NCBI GenBank assembly: GCA_021018815.1
Contig: JAITYX010000016.1
Span: 7,021,001 to 7,085,000, forward strand
Direction: 5' to 3'
Origin: Talinum fruticosum
Taxonomy: Eukaryota > Streptophyta > Magnoliopsida > Caryophyllales > Talinaceae
DNA: 64,000 nt
A model generated the notes under the pieces. It was not told the DNA's origin. It did not search any database and saw only the letters and a list, made by a program, of their open reading frames with translations. The stretch's first letter is position 1. Each line of letters opens with the position of its first letter. The translations under genes and the position numbers were made by a program. Below, piece after piece: positions 62,087 through 64,000 of this stretch.

Positions 62087-64000
62087 TGTAATACCTCATA
62101 AATATGGCTTAATAGGACTCAAATGACTACTTCTATCACAAAAATTGCACCTTCTTTTCAATGAGCTCACCCTCGAAAACTCCACGGTTATGCGTGTTTA
62201 GCTTGAAGTATTGTGAGGATGGGTGGCCTTTTGGGAAGCTTTCCGGATACCATGCGAGTCATGACAAAACATACTAGAAAGACATGTGATTTGTGTGATC
62301 AATCGTCGATCCTGGTAATGTCCGCAACAACAGGTTGTTTTGTGGTTAGTTTTTGGGTTGACGAACCGGAGGCCGAGGTTTTGGCCGTTGGGCCATCTCC
62401 AAGATGGACACACGCAGCCGATGCGTTTCATATGGTATGAGAGCTTACCCGGGGAACGAGTTGTTATGTGGTTAGTCTCGGCCCAAAGACGGTTATTGGC
62501 CATTTGACAACTTGATCCATTGGGTTGGACCGTTGCAGATGGTGTCCGAGCTCACCCAAACAACAGAGCGCTTATAAGGATGGACTTCGGGTGGATGGGC
62601 CTAGAGGCTAAGCAAGTAGCCAATGGGACTTCTAACGGTTTTGACCCATTAGGTCGTGGCGTTATAGACGGTGTAAGAGCTCATGCAAACAACAAGTTGT
62701 TATGTGGTTAGTCTTTGGGCCGAGGGCCTCGAGGCTAAGCCATGTTGTTACTCATGGATCCTTGAAACCATTTCCAGTAATATGCGCGACCTAGGAAGGG
62801 GTCGGGGCCTTATAGATGGTATCGTAGCTCACCTATGACTCGCAAGCAGCACCTATGGACAAGTAAGGCCCTCGGCAGTCACCTAGCGATACCAAGCTTC
62901 CGGATGGGACCACAGTCATGTGGACGCTTAAATTGGTAGCTATGTGAGGCGTAACAAGAACATTCTCGTTTTCAAGTGGAGGTCAATATAATACCCCGAG
63001 TATGGCTTAAAACAATTTGAAACGATTACTAATATCATCAAAGTTAGACCTTTTATTCCGTGAGCCCACTCTTGAGAACTCCGCAGTTAGACATGCTTGG
63101 CTTGGAGTAGTCATGGGATGGTTCAACTCGGTCGTGTTCGAAGTTGCGCGTCTCGCTGAAAGCCTTGTGGCCATTTGTGGAGTTAACCGTTGATCCTTGA
63201 AGCCATTTCTAGTGATGTCCATGTCCCCTCCTCGGCCGGGCGTTACATATGTTTTTGGTCCGTGGGCCATATACCCTGCCTCAAGCATTGGATCGAAGCA
63301 TTATTGATGGTGTAAGAGTTAACCCGGACAACGGGTTGTTATGTTGTTAGTCTTTGGGCCGAGGGCCCGGAGGCTAAGCCGTTGGCCGGTGGCCATCTAC
63401 TAGATGGACCCATGGGGCCGGTACGTTTCATATGTTATTAGAGGTTACCCGGGCAACGAGTTGTTATGTCGTGAGTCTTTGGGCCGAGGAGCCGAGAGGA
63501 GAAGTTGTTGGCCATCCGATGACTTGACCCATTGGGTCGGACCGTTGGGGTCTAAGCCACAATAGACATTTATTCCGATAGACTTCAGGTCGAGGGCCCG
63601 AAGGTTAAGCAGGTGGTCGTTGGGCCTTCTAAGGGTTGTTATGTGGTTAGTCTTTGGGCCGAGGGTGCGAGGCTAACCCATGCTGTTAGTCGTGGATCCT
63701 TGAAACCATTTCCGGTAATGTCTTTGACCTCGAAAGCGGCCAATAGACAATAGAGCCTTGGGCACTCGCCTAGCAATGCCAAGCTTCCGGATGGGACCGT
63801 AGGTCAAGTGGACGCATAATTTGGTTGCTACGTGAGGCGGAATGAGAACGTTCTCGTTTTTTAAGTGGGGGTGAATGTAATACCCCAACCCGAGTGTGGC
63901 TTAAAACGACTTGAAACGATTGGTCGATATCATTAAAGTTGCTCGCTGAAACCCGGAAAGGTTTGTGGTGATTTGTGGAGGTAGTCGTTGATCCTTAAAG
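62087..64000 (+). mobile_element. tandem array of an LTR-type (TRIM/SMART-like) element in ICME intron 5
   Basis: GC-richer DNA begins abruptly at 62087. The head TGTAATACC[TC]C followed by ATGGCTTAA recurs at 62087, 62987 (TATAATACCCC) and 63876 (TGTAATACCCC), a period of about 890-900 bp. Just before the second and third heads is a purine run (AAGTGGAGGTCAA, AAGTGGGGGTGAA) like a polypurine tract. About 320-350 bp after the first two heads is a word like TGGTATGAGAGCTTACCC (62433) or TGGTGTAAGAGTTAACCC (63308), like the initiator-tRNA primer site. So the order is terminal repeat, primer site, short interior, purine tract, terminal repeat, twice over, running off the right edge. Shorter internal words also repeat (GTTAGTCTTTGGGCCGAGGG at about 62708, 63350 and 63646). 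No protein frame is credible. The array sits after ICME exon 5. Confidence 0.55.

Noticed and set aside
62198..63888. Open frames in the right-hand repeat array
   Set aside because: They fall in a tandem non-coding LTR-type repeat; no retroviral or host domain is visible.

Overview
The window is nuclear DNA of a dicotyledonous plant. It has AT-rich intergenic DNA, genes split by GT..AG introns, plant-only families (PERK receptor kinase, TBL wall-polysaccharide O-acetyltransferase, KIN/COR6.6-type LEA, NLR resistance-gene remains, the SAMDC conserved upstream ORF) and many plant MITEs. There are no operons, CRISPR arrays or bacterial signals. Most genes had to be assembled exon by exon; the coordinates given are my own splice-site reading and were not checked against transcripts.

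Layout, left to right. 1-1.3 kb: little recognisable. 1.3-3.0 kb (-): S-adenosylmethionine decarboxylase pseudogene whose regulatory upstream ORF is still intact across its intron. 3.1-4.9 kb: spacer with a tRNA-derived SINE and a small MITE. 4.9-9.9 kb (-): eight-exon TBC/RabGAP of the PAM1 type. 10-15.7 kb: spacer with a Harbinger-type MITE and a hAT-type element with a perfect 8-bp target-site duplication. 15.7-16.3 kb (-): three-exon small LEA/KIN gene. 16.9-17.1 kb: Stowaway MITE. 17.9-20.8 kb (+): archaeal-type cofactor-independent phosphoglycerate mutase. 21.7 kb (-): tRNA-Asn(GUU). 23.5-30.2 kb (+): TBL acetyltransferase with a 5.35-kb intron holding a TRIM-like element. 31.2-34.4 kb (-): six-exon tail-anchored coiled-coil protein. 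37.0-41.3 kb (+): eight-exon PERK with an intact kinase but a double frame change in its proline-rich region. 42.8-43.2 kb: broken RNase H-like fragment. 43.4-48.4 kb (+): nine-exon TMEM33/Pom33-like membrane protein. 49.1-50.4 kb: second hAT-type element. 53.7 kb to the right edge (+): first five exons of an isoprenylcysteine methylesterase (ICME), with introns holding an NLR pseudogene, a gag remnant and a tandem LTR-type repeat array.

The genes are independent housekeeping, wall, signalling and stress loci, not one pathway. From memory, the set ICME, TMEM33-like, TBL, RabGAP/PAM1, SAMDC and KIN/LEA recalls an Arabidopsis microsyntenic block (about At3g02410-At3g02480 and At5g15860-At5g15970). 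If so, this is an ancient conserved block in which the local SAMDC copy has died and transposable elements have enlarged the introns. The strongest points are the surviving SAMDC uORF above a dead enzyme, the invaded ICME gene, the PERK frame changes, and several elements with readable termini and target duplications.
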